Assembly: GCF_030253575.1 (NCBI RefSeq) | Contig: NC_080560.1 | Location: 12,996,001-13,060,000, forward strand | DNA: 64,000 bases | Source of the DNA: Rhododendron vialii | Lineage: Eukaryota > Streptophyta > Magnoliopsida > Ericales > Ericaceae | Reading direction: 5' to 3' | Part shown: piece after piece, positions 37,436-49,661 of the stretch | Layout of the letters: each line of letters starts with the position of its first letter | Position numbering within the stretch: position 1 is the first letter of the stretch | The notes under the pieces: model-generated | Told to the model about the DNA's origin: nothing | Databases searched by the model: none | The model's input: only the letters and a program-made list of their open reading frames with translations | Position numbers and translations under genes: made by a program

Positions 37436-40400
37436 AATTATAGTATCAAGAATAATTAAAGTGAAATCTCATGACCAAAGGTGAAATGATGTACCCATCT
37501 TTTTTTATGGAGAGCCAGTCAGTCATTGGCTCAAGGAATGGAACATTTTCATTTGGCACCAGCTTATAAGTTTTTTTTTTTTTTTTTGTTACCCCCCCTT
37601 TTTTTTTAATAGCACTACTTAATTAACGCGCATTTATTCTATAAGCTTGTCAAATAAAATGGAAAATCCACATTGAATTGAAAGAAGGGTTTTCTTTTTA
37701 GAGGAGATTTGGTCAGGAAAGATGCAAATTATATTACTTCAAGATCAATTACGTGTCAAATGCACGTAGTTCTATCTTTGTTTGTTTGCGAAAAAAGGAC
37801 TCAGCATCGCCTCTCTTTTTTCTTTTCTTTTCTTTTTTTTTTTTTAGGTTTCTCTGAATTTGAAAGTATCTTTTCCGTAGCCTGATAAGCCAAAATCCTC
37901 CTCGCTTTTGTTATTGTTGAAGATTCCGTCTAATTGAAAAAATACCATTAAAGCGAACTTTAAAGGCAGTGACAAACTACAAACAATGAAAAGAAGAGGA
38001 TTTTTTATTTTTTCTCCCTCCTTTGATAGGAATAGCAGAGATAATGAAAGTTGATCCGAAGATCACTAGTTACTCACGATTCTTGAGCAGTAATTACCCT
38101 TAGCTACGAGCCTACGAGGTTATGGGATCAGTTCTTGTTTAGTTTATGTGGTTGTAATGCATATATCTTGTTGGTTTTTTCTTAAATAGTTCGGTACGCG
38201 CGGTAGTTGATGATCTTATTATACGAGATGTAGCTCCTTCTAATATCTCAGTTCAGTTGTATTGTGATAATCAACGGATCTTGCCCTCCTTTTTAAAACC
38301 AAAATATAGAAATTCTACCCCCTCAATAGTCTCCTTCTCGGTACTGTTGTGGGTGGTTCCTCATCAAGACGTCCGGTGGACATTCTGGCGAAGTTCAGAC
38401 AAAATGGACACCCTTGAAGACCGAAGTTTTGGCAATGTTCCGGCGAGTCTTGTTTTCTTTAGTGTTTGTTTGTGTTACAAGTGGTCCCGATCAAAACTTG
38501 AAAAAGAGAAGAAGTTAGAAGTGATCTCATTGGAATAAAATTGTTGCCCAAAAGCTTCAAAACTCTGTGCTTTAATTTAAAGTTTCAAAGACAAATGCAA
38601 TTAGGCCAATGAGGTTAAGGGTCAAAAAGGTGCGATTCCACTGCAAACACTACATACATATCAGACCACAACATGGAATTTTGCCTTTCCAAGAGTTGAG
38701 AGGGACAAGGAAAAGATAGAAAAGTAAACCCACTAGACCTACTACACCCTATCCATGGAAAGCTTCTATTTTACGTGCAGTACTATAATTAGACTACTAT
38801 GAGCTAGGACTGGGTGGCCCGGTGTACATTCAAGACAGAGTTCATCCTCAACTCAAAAAAAAAAAAAAACGATCCGAACGGTTCATATTGAAGAGATTGA
38901 CAACTTTTGAAAAAACAAGATTAAGTCTATCAAATATTGATTTTTACGTACGTGGTGGAGTGTAATTGGTTTTGAAGTACGATTCCAAAATCACATTTGT
39001 TGTTCACTCTTTTGAGAACAATGTATTTTGGTTACCTAGTTACCTATGCTCGATCAACGTAAACTTAACAAAAAATCCTATAAAATGAACGGTTAAAATC
39101 AAATTTTCGAATCGATGATAAAACTACAAACGTTAACATGGCTACATTGGCCTCTAGTGGTACTTTAAAGTTTGAAGGATTGTGCACGGAAAATAATAGA
39201 GATCCGAATATTTTGATGCTACGTCCAAATAAGATGGTGATCTTTTGATACTCTTATTGCACTTGAAGGAATGATTAATTTCATTCACCCTTACCTTATT
39301 AAATGATCAAGAACGTAGGCTCCTAAACACCTCTAACATTCTCACCTTAATTATGAAAATAAATGCAAAATCTTACAAAAATGCAACACATGAAATTGTA
39401 GCTCTTGTATAGGTCTCGAGTTTGGGATATGATGTCTTCACTTATTGTCCTATTAATCTTTGTAACAATAATAAATTTTTTTTGCCTTTCAAAAAAAAAG
39501 AGTATTGTTCTGTCATATATACTACTCCAAAATATGTAAGGGATCCCATCGTACCTACATCGGGTACGAAACTAGAATTCCACCATGCGTGGATAGTATT
39601 ACGAGTATGTTTAAGCTCATAAAGGACGACGAAGACTCGAACTTGGGCCTTGTCCAACAGAATTTAAGCTTCCACCACCGAACTAACTTGCTAAAATATA
39701 AGTAAATTCTATTTACACCAAAAGTTATGTTGTTCCTATCAAACCAGTGAGAGTGAGAGAAAGGAATCATAATGGAATCCACCACAATGCCATTCAACGA
39801 CCTGGACCATTCAATTTGAAAGCCTAGGTGCAAAATCATCCATGCAAATAGTCAAGTTGATCAGACATCTGTTTAGTTAAATCGTATTTCTTTACAACAA
39901 TGGATGGTCAAACTCTGAACGTGCATAGTTGTTAAGATAAATATTGTTCATATAATACTAATGTCCAATAACAGCATGGATGAGTTGCAAATCGATATCT
40001 GCAAAATTATAAAGGTAAATAAAATATCAATGTCATTAGAGCACATGGAAAGTGGGGGTTTCAAACCCTTAGACAAAATGGGCGGGCAAGAGCGGTTTGG
40101 TGTCCGAGCCTATTGGTCAAATTAGGTCCAAAAAAACTCAACAACAGATTAGCAATCCACTGCAGAAATACGACAAAAAATTGGGGTACAAGATGTGAGT
40201 TATCCATAAGTGGAATGATTATTCATTGTTCCTAGAGTGCTTTAGTGAGGGTGCACCAAAGCCTTTTCTCACTATATTGGTGTGAAAGACACAAAATTTT
40301 GCGGCGGAATTCGCACCAATATGTGATGAGAAGGACTTGACCTGGAGCACTGGAGGAGCACTTTCAAAACTTTTCCCCTCTTGTGGGAAACTTGGTGATG

Positions 40401-41953
40401 GAAATCCTTCTCAGAATCATCACCAATCCATTATGATAGCGAATCCCTCCACATTTGGAACACCGCTCAATCAATCCATTTTCTGATGTCTGGAACGAGG
40501 ATTTCTTGATGGAAATGAAAAGAAACACGTAAAAAAAAACTTCGAATTATAGCTTAAAATATTCACTTTTAGTTATCGAGTAATTAGCTGAAAAAGTTAA
40601 ATAAGTAATTATCTACGATTGTTAGCGAACACTCTTTATTAATCTTCTTTATGCAAATAAGTTTAATAAATCCCCTTATAAATGCTTACAAACGAGCCCA
40701 AAGAAGATTTGGCTCGATTATCCAACGAAAGTAGAGATAATTATTATGCCCTTTCTAAATAAACTATTTTCCTTTTCATTACTTTTTCCATCTTTTGACA
40801 AATCCCACTACAAAACAATACATTAGCAAAAGCCTATTCAAACGCATGGCTAAAGCCAGTGATATGATTACATACATATTGGTAATGCAAGGTATCCCGG
40901 GTCTGACAAGGTGAACGTGTGATCTTAAGAGGGAACAAATCATTGCTTAACAAAATATTTATAAGGAAAGAAAAACAATACTAGTGCTGATCTCACACTA
41001 ATTACGCCAGGGAAATGAGCATTGGAGGTAGTCACAAGCAACAATGATTGAATCTAATAAATTTGGGAAATCGACTCATCAAACAGTTAAAAAATGGGAA
41101 GGTTTTCTTCCACTAGCATTTCACAAATGATTTGTTTAATAAAAGGTGCCACTTTCTGTAGTTAGGGTGGAGGCTGGAAAAATAAATGGCTGTGCTTAAT
41201 CAGCAACTTTTTTGCACCAGATGAGACAGACAGACAGACAGGGCCAAAAAAGGATTCAAAACACCCATTTGATTTGGCAATTTGTTTTAAGAATCTCCAC
41301 ACTTTTGAATACCATATGACACTTGATGATGATAAGAACAGGGTGTATGCAAAAGTAACTCTGAGATCATGGTCAAGGTCAGCCAAACAACAGAGAAAGC
41401 TTACATCCATCGCTCACTTTTTTACAGTTCTCTCCACCGCTCTTAATAATTACCATTTAAAAGTGTTTTGGATGGTTCAGATGCTATTCTTTGGAAAAGT
41501 TTTTTTAAATCCGGACAATTGATTGTCAAAACGAACGGTGAAATGTTGAGCGATAAAACTAAACTGTGGGTGTAGTACCGCTAACAAAACAAGGGCTCGG
41601 ATAGGGTATAGCAGTGCTTTAACCAAATAACCAACAGGAAAATGATACGAGTCGGACACCAATGCTAGACAATGGACTTACACACTCGCCAGTCCTAAGC
41701 AAGTAGTAGTAGGATGAGAAAAATCATGAACCCACGCATATTTGTAATCTTGATCTTCCCGAGTGTTTTACCATGGATTCAAACCGGCAGCTCACGCAGC
41801 ACTTGAAAACCGGTAGCTCATGTAACATCCGAGTTCAACCCGAATTTGACACCTCAAAGTGAGATATTGCTACACCGATCTTCACCATTGGCAAATGCTC
41901 TGGAGATCGCAGTAAACACTGCAACTAGAAAATTACAAACGAAAAAAATATTA

Positions 41954-41958
41954 CAAAC
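41954..41958. repeat. Target-site duplication CAAAC, left
   Basis: CAAAC directly precedes the 5' LTR and recurs directly after the 3' LTR at 53707-53711. The 5-bp length is that expected for Ty3/Gypsy integration. Confidence 0.85.
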
Positions 41959-42629
41959 TGTAGCAGGCCGAACATGAGTTCGCAATGTAACGACCGAGCC
42001 CGTGCCGTGCCGAGCAGGAACCTTAAGCACGGCTCCCGTCCCTGTCCTACGTCGACCATTTCTTTTGCCACGGACTCGTTAGCAGGTCAGCTCGTTCTCG
42101 GCCACCTTCCACGGCGGGTCATTTGTGACTGTCCTCTCCTGTCAATCATGTGCCCGATCGGCAATGGCGTGTTTGGCCACCCGCAGAGCAAGGCCACTGC
42201 CGACCACGGCTAGCCGCTGATTTGCATGTCTTTCCACGTGTAAAAGCGGTTATAACAGAAGATGATCATGAGCGCACATGGGTGTGCCAGCTCAGCCCTA
42301 AAAACGGTTACCAGATCTATTTGGTGACGCCATGATGACACTGCCTGACCCGCGCAAGACACGTGCTGGTGCTTGGAGAGCAAGTGAAGGAGCTCTATAA
42401 ATACCTAGCAGTGGAAACCCTAAAGAGGTACTGGCTACCACATACTCACTCTCATAATCTTCTGCCTACTCTCTCTGCACATTACTTATCCTCACGCCGG
42501 AGGGCCTTGCCGGGACAACCCCCGGCCTGGTCTTTAGTCGGGCGCTCATTGTGCAGGCTGCGTGGAGAAGACTAGGAGACCACTGAACCAACGAAGGAAG
42601 GACTCGGGCCGGAAGAGACGGGCCACACA
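41959..42629 (+). repeat. 5' LTR of the Tat element
   Basis: 671 bp, beginning TGTAGCAGGCCGAACATGAG and ending GGGCCACACA. It contains a TATA box (TATAAATA, 42396-42403), which should drive the genomic RNA. GC content is clearly higher than in the surrounding host DNA. Confidence 0.95.
42396..42403 (+). promoter_or_regulatory. TATA box in the 5' LTR
   Basis: TATAAATA after GGAGCTC, about 230 bp before the LTR end. The same site is present in the 3' LTR at 53473-53480. It is the probable U3 promoter of the element. Confidence 0.7.
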
Positions 42630-42630
42630 A

Positions 42631-42647
42631 TTGGTGAACCCGACGTG
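42631..42647 (+). other. Primer-binding site of the Tat element
   Basis: TTGGTGAACCCGACGTG begins two bases after the LTR, the expected place for a tRNA primer site starting TGG. I could not name the tRNA with confidence. Confidence 0.65.
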
Positions 42648-42733
42648 AAACCTTCTCAGCCTCTGATCCAAACGACTCAAACTCTCTTCCAAACCACCTT
42701 CCTCTTAAAAAGACGGTCAAAAACTCAACAGCG

Positions 42734-45700
42734 ATGGGCGGAGATCCACAAAACGTTTCCGTTTCGGGGGCCAAAGACACCAGTGGAAACGCAATCCTCC
42801 CACCGTTTTCAGAAAGGCACATGTCCATCTCACTCCCCCCAGATTCTGGGCTTTCTCCGGCCGCAGACGACATAACAACGGCCTACATCCGCCTTCTGCA
42901 ACGACGAGACGACGAAAGGGACAACGAACTTGCAGCGCTAAGAGCGGAAGTGGCCCAGATGAAGCAACATATACAGGACGCAACCCCAGCCGCCTCCAGA
43001 TCTACCGGAGGCGGACGACGGAAGCGAAGAAATTCTCCTCCCCCTCCTCCGTCGCCTCGAGACCACCCCAACGAGGCGGGCCACCGCGTCTCCGTCAAAG
43101 ACCGCCTTGGGTTTACGCCAGAAAAAGGGGACGCCAGGGAAATCATCCTCTACAAACGACCTGCAACATCTGGTACACACCACTCGAGACCCCACCACGA
43201 GCGAACCCGCACAAGGGACACCGAATCATTCACGAGCACGTACTCAACTGGTCGCGCGGAGTTCTCTCGCACAACGGCCTCACGCCGAAGCCGAGACTCC
43301 GTCGAAACCAGGCGCCATGTCTCTGAACGCCTCGGGGGGATACCACCAGAAAACTTGGATAATGAGAACGATGTTCGGCGGAATGGCAAAGGCATACGGA
43401 TCGAAGGGGTGGAGAATGGGAACAGAACCTATTGCAACAAAGAGAAGTCCGTCGACCACCCCCGTAGGGAAACAACGGACCTGCGGGACAAGCTTCGCAG
43501 CCGAGTACGCGAGAAAACATCAGAAAGAGAGAAGCACCCAAAGAGGCCGCGCACGGACGAGCTAGGCAAACCACCGCGTCTTGGATTTGAACGGCAACTA
43601 AAGGACCTTGGTATCTCACCCTTCACCTCCCACATCATCAACACCATCGCCGAACCCAATTTCCACCTACCAAAATTCACGAAGTTTGACCCAAGCAGCT
43701 GCGAAGCTTACACTCACCTCATTCACTTTTGCCAAACCATCGAGCTGTGCACTACGAAGGCTGAAATCAAATGCAAAGCATTCCCATCCAGCCTTGGCTC
43801 TCTTGGACTCCAGTGGTTCAACAAATTGCCTGCTGGATCCATACGGAACCTGGCTGACCTCGAACGCGCCTTCAACACCCGCTTTATCACAAGTAACAGA
43901 ATAGCGAAGGAGCCTGAGTCCTTGACCCAGATGAGGAAGCTCCCAAATGAAACGCTCAGGCACTACGCAGAGCGCTACTGGCAACTTTTCAATGAAATTA
44001 CCGGAATCGACGAGTACTGGGCCGCCCGTACCTTCAAAAATGGGTTGGAATCTGGGAGTAAAATACTCGACGAACTGGCTATTCGACCTCCGCACGGCAT
44101 GGGAGAGTTGATGCGTGTCGTAGAACGATTTTGTGCCCTTGAAGAGTTCTACGCAGACCGAGCCGCTCAGGGGATCCCCAATTCAATAGCCTGCCAACCG
44201 ACGACAGCCCCTCAGCTGCAGACACCAATCGCAACTCAACAATCCCAGCCAAAGAAACACGTCAACAACATCAAGGAAGGGAAGAAACGCCAGCCAAAGG
44301 AGCACGACTACGTGGCCGAAACCACCCACTTCAAGGAACCAATTTGGTCTTTTCTGAAAGAGATAATGAGGCAACCGTGGTTTGAGTGGCCGACGGGCAA
44401 GCTTGGCACAGACAACGGCCAAGTTGACCAGAATCCGAGGAAGAAGTGCTCGTATCACAATGAGCTCGGCCACTACACAACGACATGTGCTCCGTACAAG
44501 GCGCTGTTGGAACGTTTGCCAGCCCAAGGCCATCTCGATCAATACATTGACCGATCAAAAACTCCCGCCCGTCAGACAAATCCCAACCCCAATGAACAGC
44601 GCCCACTGATACACGTTATCCATGGCCCAGTGTCAAAGGAATTTGAATCAACTCTTCAAGCCGACCTCAGTCGCGCATCAACTTCCCGGCAGGTACTTGC
44701 AGTAGGACCTGGATCTAAACGTCCACGAACAGAAGAGTTGCCCAAATGGACGATCACTTTTACCGAGCGCGATCTTGAACGTGTGCAAACACCACACTCC
44801 GACGCTCTCGTCGTAACCGTCCAAATTAGAATGCATGATGTCAAACGCATTCTTGTCTATCAAGGAAGTTCAGCAGAGGTCATGTACTACGACCTTTTCA
44901 AAAAGTTGGATCTACCTGAGTCAGCCCTACAACCTACCGACGTACCCCTCATCGGCTTCAACGGCGCACCCGTCTGGCCGCTTGGCCGAATCTTCCTCCC
45001 AGTCGTCGTTGGCTCAAAAACTCTGACCGTCGAATTCATCGTCGTCAACGCACCAAGCCCATACAACGCCATCCTTGGCCGAACCTGGCTCCATGAAATG
45101 CAAGCCATTGCTTCTACCTACCACCAGGTCGTCCGCTTCATCGGCGCCACAGGAAGACAGGAAGATTTGTGGGGTGACCAAGTGGCCTCCAAAAAGTGCT
45201 ATGTCTCTGCCGTCCACAACTCTGCCAAAGCCAAACAAGTACAATGGGTTGAAGTCCCCGACATGGCAGTAACCGACGACGTCGGCCAAAAAGCAGAAGA
45301 CAAAGCAGAGGAAGACCTCGTCCAGATGCCAATCAACGAGGATGGCTCCCGATTCTTCCTCATCAGCTCTTCCATCAGTGAGGTTGACGGCGAAGAAATG
45401 TTCCAATACCTCAAGAAAAATGTCGAAGTCTTTGCTTGGACCCCCAACGAAATGCCTGGGGTCGACCCGAAATTCATCAGTCACTCCCTCAACATCAAGA
45501 AGGACGCTAAACCTGTCATCCAGAAGGCACGGCGATCTGCAGCCGAACACGCCGACGCCGTCGTCGAAGAAGTCAAGCGTCTGCTAGCGGCCAACGCCAT
45601 CCAAGAAGTACAATACCCGACATGGCTATCCAACACTGTGGTCGTTAAAAAGAAAAATGGCAAATGGCGAGTTTGCGTGGATTATACCAATCTCAACAAC

Positions 45701-48130
45701 GCTTGTCCAAAGGATTGGTTCCCACTGCCGAAGATTGATCAACTTGTGGACGCAACGGCAGGCCATGCTTGGCTCAGCTTTCTGGACGCCTACCGTGGCT
45801 ACCACCAAATTGCCATGGACCCCGACGACATGGAGAAAACTGCTTTCATCACGCCGTATGGAATATTTTGCTACCGCGTCATGCCCTTTGGACTCAAGAA
45901 TTCAGGGGCAACGTTCAACAGAGCTATATTCAAGATGTTGGACGACCAAATCGGCCATACCGTGGAGGCTTACATTGATGACCTGGTAATCAAAAGCAAG
46001 AAGGAATCCAACCACCTGCGAGACTTGGCCGAAGTTTTTGAAATCCTCAAGCTACACAAGCTACGGCTGAATCCTGAAAAGTGCGCTTTCGGGGTAAGCG
46101 CTGGGAAATTTCTCGGACACCTTGTCACCCGAAGAGGTATCGAGGCCGACCCCAACCAAATCAAGGCTGTTCAAGATTTGTGGCCACCAAGGACGATCAA
46201 GGAAGTTCAAAGGCTCACTGGGATGGCAGCGGCTCTCAACCGATTCATCAGCAAATCCTCAGACAAATGCCACGCATTCTTCCACGCCTTGAAAGGGAAA
46301 AGCCGACGCATCTTTGAATGGACCCCGGATTGTGAAGCAGCCTTTGCCGAACTAAAGAACTACCTAAATTCGGCCCCGCTGATGGAAAAACCGAAGGAGT
46401 TCGAAACATTATATCTCTACCTCGCCGTATCCGCTCACGCAACCAGTTCTGCACTTGTACGGCGGGAAGGCGCCGAAGACAAGCTCATCTACTTCACAAG
46501 CAAAACACTCCTTCCAGCTCAAACTCGTTACCTCCCACTTGAAAAATTGGCCCTTGCGCTCGTCTCAGCGGCTAGGAAACTTCTGCCCTACTTCCAATCA
46601 CACTCTATCACCGTCTTAACTGAACACCCCCTCAAAGCTCTCTTTCGAAAGGCAGATCTGTCTAACAGGGTCTCCAAGTGGGCAGTTGAGCTAGCAAACT
46701 TTGATATCCGTTTCGAACCACGAACGGCGATCAAAGGACAAGTCCTTGCGGACTTCATTGCTGAGCTTACACCACAAGACACTGAACTCCTCAACACACC
46801 CATCCCAACACAAACCGTTGCCGAGCATCAATTGTCTCCGAAAACTTGGCACCTTTTCCAAGGCGACATATGGCGTCTACATGTTGACGGAGTGTCAAAC
46901 AGCAACGGAGCAGGGGCCGGGGTCGTCCTAGTATCCCCCTGTGGAACAATACACGAAAGTGCTATCAGCATCGACTTCCTCGCCACAAACAACGAAGCTG
47001 AATATGAAGCCCTCCTTGCTGGCTTACGCTCAGCCATCGCAATAGAAGCCACCAACCTTGTTGTCTACTGCGACTCCCAACTCATCGTCAATCAAGTACT
47101 CGGTGACTATGAAGCTCGGGACCCTCGAATGTTGAAATACCAAGCCACGACAGCTGAGCTCATCTCTCAGTTTCACAATTTCAGCATCGAACAGATCAAC
47201 CGAGAGCACAACGCACACGCGGACGCACTTGCTGGCCTCGCATCGGCATCCACAGCCTCAGAATTCAGAACCATCAACTTTGGCAGCATTGGCCGTCCGT
47301 CTTTTAAGCCCACTCCAGAGGTACTCAACGTTGAACTCGGTCCCAGCTGGATGGATGAGATCGTTACGTTTCTAAAGCACGACACCCTGCCCACAGACAA
47401 GAAGGAGGCTCACCGTGTGAGAAACAAGGCCGCTTACTACTGGCTTTCTGAAAGCAGCCAATTATACAGGAAATCCATCTCCGGACCGTATCTCCTCGTT
47501 GTCCACCCCACCCAAGTGCCCGCAATTCTGACAGAACTTCATTCAGGCAGCTGCGGATGTCACTCCGGCGGTTGCTCCCTCTGTCAACGTGCCATGAGCC
47601 AAGGCTACTTCTGGAAGAACATGAAGAAAGACTGCGAAGAAGTTGTCCGCAAATGCCGACCTTGCCAGCTGTTTTCACCTATACCAAAGCAACCCGCCAA
47701 GAACCTCTCCCCTATTACCAGCCCTTGGCCCTTTGTACAATGGGGGCTCGACATTGTCGGAAAACTACCAACAGCTCCAGGAGGATTCAAGTTCTTAATC
47801 ACAGCAACGGACTACTTCCCCAAATGGGTAGAGGCCGAACCACTTGTGACAATCGCAGAAGCTGACGTTCGCAGATTTGTCTGGCGTAACATTGTTACAA
47901 GATTTGGAGTTCCATACGCCATCGTATCAGACAATGGAAGCCAATTTATCGGTAAAGACCTGACCAGCCTCTGTGAGGAATTTGGGATACGCTTCTTCAA
48001 CTCCACACCAGCATACCCCCAAGGGAACGGACAAGCCGAGGCTACAAACAAGACCGTCTGCGCTAGGATCAAGCGACGACTGAACTCCAAGAGAGGAAAA
48101 TGGGCTGAAGAATTACCACGTGTCCTCTGA
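42734..48130 (+). CDS. Gag-Pol polyprotein of the Tat element, ended by a TGA in the integrase region
   Basis: A single frame of 1798 codons. Residues about 60-290 are charged and low in complexity. The retrotransposon Gag domain is at about 300-480, and a zinc-knuckle-like C-x2-H-x4-H-x4-C begins near residue 572. The protease region (about 690-800) has GSSAEV, but the catalytic Asp position just before it is Tyr (residue 709). The reverse transcriptase (about 930-1190) has an intact YIDD at 1080. A first RNase H domain follows, then a second, plant-type RNase H (about 1379-1510) starting near HVDG. Integrase has an HHCC zinc segment (about 1600-1650) and DDE residues in GLDIVG, SDNGSQF and GQAEATN. 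The frame stops at TGA 48128-48130 but remains open in the same frame afterwards. Gag and Pol are fused with no frameshift. Confidence 0.93.
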   Translation: MGGDPQNVSVSGAKDTSGNAILPPFSERHMSISLPPDSGLSPAADDITTAYIRLLQRRDDERDNELAALRAEVAQMKQHIQDATPAASRSTGGGRRKRRNSPPPPPSPRDHPNEAGHRVSVKDRLGFTPEKGDAREIILYKRPATSGTHHSRPHHERTRTRDTESFTSTYSTGRAEFSRTTASRRSRDSVETRRHVSERLGGIPPENLDNENDVRRNGKGIRIEGVENGNRTYCNKEKSVDHPRRETTDLRDKLRSRVREKTSEREKHPKRPRTDELGKPPRLGFERQLKDLGISPFTSHIINTIAEPNFHLPKFTKFDPSSCEAYTHLIHFCQTIELCTTKAEIKCKAFPSSLGSLGLQWFNKLPAGSIRNLADLERAFNTRFITSNRIAKEPESLTQMRKLPNETLRHYAERYWQLFNEITGIDEYWAARTFKNGLESGSKILDELAIRPPHGMGELMRVVERFCALEEFYADRAAQGIPNSIACQPTTAPQLQTPIATQQSQPKKHVNNIKEGKKRQPKEHDYVAETTHFKEPIWSFLKEIMRQPWFEWPTGKLGTDNGQVDQNPRKKCSYHNELGHYTTTCAPYKALLERLPAQGHLDQYIDRSKTPARQTNPNPNEQRPLIHVIHGPVSKEFESTLQADLSRASTSRQVLAVGPGSKRPRTEELPKWTITFTERDLERVQTPHSDALVVTVQIRMHDVKRILVYQGSSAEVMYYDLFKKLDLPESALQPTDVPLIGFNGAPVWPLGRIFLPVVVGSKTLTVEFIVVNAPSPYNAILGRTWLHEMQAIASTYHQVVRFIGATGRQEDLWGDQVASKKCYVSAVHNSAKAKQVQWVEVPDMAVTDDVGQKAEDKAEEDLVQMPINEDGSRFFLISSSISEVDGEEMFQYLKKNVEVFAWTPNEMPGVDPKFISHSLNIKKDAKPVIQKARRSAAEHADAVVEEVKRLLAANAIQEVQYPTWLSNTVVVKKKNGKWRVCVDYTNLNNACPKDWFPLPKIDQLVDATAGHAWLSFLDAYRGYHQIAMDPDDMEKTAFITPYGIFCYRVMPFGLKNSGATFNRAIFKMLDDQIGHTVEAYIDDLVIKSKKESNHLRDLAEVFEILKLHKLRLNPEKCAFGVSAGKFLGHLVTRRGIEADPNQIKAVQDLWPPRTIKEVQRLTGMAAALNRFISKSSDKCHAFFHALKGKSRRIFEWTPDCEAAFAELKNYLNSAPLMEKPKEFETLYLYLAVSAHATSSALVRREGAEDKLIYFTSKTLLPAQTRYLPLEKLALALVSAARKLLPYFQSHSITVLTEHPLKALFRKADLSNRVSKWAVELANFDIRFEPRTAIKGQVLADFIAELTPQDTELLNTPIPTQTVAEHQLSPKTWHLFQGDIWRLHVDGVSNSNGAGAGVVLVSPCGTIHESAISIDFLATNNEAEYEALLAGLRSAIAIEATNLVVYCDSQLIVNQVLGDYEARDPRMLKYQATTAELISQFHNFSIEQINREHNAHADALAGLASASTASEFRTINFGSIGRPSFKPTPEVLNVELGPSWMDEIVTFLKHDTLPTDKKEAHRVRNKAAYYWLSESSQLYRKSISGPYLLVVHPTQVPAILTELHSGSCGCHSGGCSLCQRAMSQGYFWKNMKKDCEEVVRKCRPCQLFSPIPKQPAKNLSPITSPWPFVQWGLDIVGKLPTAPGGFKFLITATDYFPKWVEAEPLVTIAEADVRRFVWRNIVTRFGVPYAIVSDNGSQFIGKDLTSLCEEFGIRFFNSTPAYPQGNGQAEATNKTVCARIKRRLNSKRGKWAEELPRVL

Positions 48131-48577
48131 GCTTACCGTTCTACACCCCGGCGCTCAACCGGCCAAACTCCCTTTTCAATGGCATTTGGCATAGAGGCAG
48201 TTATCCCACTAGAATCCAAGTTCCCCACTTTGAGGACAGAACATTTCGATCCAAAGGCCAATGAAGATGCAGTGGAACAAGAATTGATTTTAGCAGAGGA
48301 AAAACGCGACGACGCTCAGTTAAAGCTCGCCAAATACCAACAACAAGTGGCAAGAGGCTACAACCGAAGTGTTCGAACCAAGACCTTCAAACCAGACGAC
48401 TTGGTTTGGCGAAAGGTGGTGCAAGCTAGCAAGAAGCAGAAATTCAAACCCAACTGGGAGGGTCCCTTTCGTATTGTCAAAATAGCTGGTGAAGGTGCCT
48501 ACGTGCTGGAAGACATGAATGGGCACGTTCTAACTAACCCCTGGAATGCACAGAACCTCAAGAAGGCATACATGTAG
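48131..48577 (+). pseudogene. C-terminal remainder of the integrase after the TGA
   Basis: This is the same frame as gag-pol, continuing after the TGA at 48128-48130 and ending in TAG. It contains the usual post-catalytic part of gypsy integrases, including a TPFSMAFG-type block and a C-terminal segment with FKPNWEGPFRI. No chromodomain is seen. Separated from the upstream frame, it is probably not translated unless readthrough occurs. Confidence 0.85.
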
Positions 48578-49661
48578 CCGGAATTCCAATAGTGTGCCTC
48601 ATGTTCGGCCACTGCCTATCCATTTGTTCTTTGTTGGCTTCGGCCCATGTTTTTACATTTTCCCCTATACTTCAAAATTTGTGGAATCAAAAGAAATTTT
48701 ATCTGGCAGTCATTTACAGTTCAAAATCCTTTCCATTTAATTTATATTCTACCTCGGCTACTTGGCCAAACACAAACGATGACCTCGGTCACACCCACAA
48801 ACGGCTCTAATGCCTCCGCTTCGGCCACTATTGCTGCCCAAAAGAAGCAAAAACAGACATCAGGTCCACTGAGCCCAGAAACACACAATATGGCTGGAAT
48901 TTGGGCTCGAGTTTGGCTTAGCAAGACACTATGGTCGGCTACAGCCAGGTTACACTCACGCTTTGGTGAGCAAACCACCCACAAACATTAAACACTTACA
49001 GACTAAGGGCTGACAAATTAACCGAGCCCCAAACAATGGTTGTGTATCCTCCACAACTTCGGCGACCAATCGCAGTATCAACTATACTAGCAACTGGCCG
49101 ATACCAACACACGCGCTCAGCAAAAACTTTATTCTATTACTCTACTTTGGTTCAAGCTCGGCAATACCTACAGCTAGTAACTTAAACAATTGGACAAGCA
49201 TTCCTACAATTAGGCCGAACCCAAACCAAAGTGGGGGCTACAGGATAACTACTACCATTAGCCAGGGCTCGGCAACTCTTCACATCAACACATCTAATGT
49301 GCCACAGGCTCGGCTCTATTATTATGCATTGTTCAAGCTCGGCAAACACCAAAATGATAAAGCAATTTCTACTTTGCTACATGTCAACACAACTCAGCCG
49401 ACCCAAAATGATCTCAAAAATAAATTTCAAATCGAGCAAGTATGACATTCAAGAAAGCGTTGCAGAACAGAAGTCATTCATTTAAAAAGATCAAGTAATG
49501 CAAGCTCGGCAAAAAGTTTACAGCCAGAGACCATTACATCTGGAACGGTAAAATCCGAACTTGGATCCGCCCAGTCTAAGAGTTCAACGAAGTACGAAAA
49601 ATAAAAAGTAATTAACTACAGCAACATCTTCCCCGAAACCAGCACCCGCGTACAACTTCTC
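48578..49661 (+). other. Non-coding spacer of the Tat element
   Basis: About 1.1 kb between the end of pol and the 3' end of the antisense gene. No frame of note. It carries repeated GCTCGGC-type motifs (for example near 49149, 49266, 49308, 49337 and 49503). Confidence 0.6.

Noticed and set aside
42466..47865. Many frames over gag-pol in the other five frames
   Set aside because: The gag-pol frame alone carries the conserved domains. The others are by-products of its GC-rich sequence.
48647..48991. 114-codon plus-strand frame after pol
   Set aside because: No domain, low complexity, and in the non-coding spacer of the Tat element. I do not consider it an envelope-like gene.
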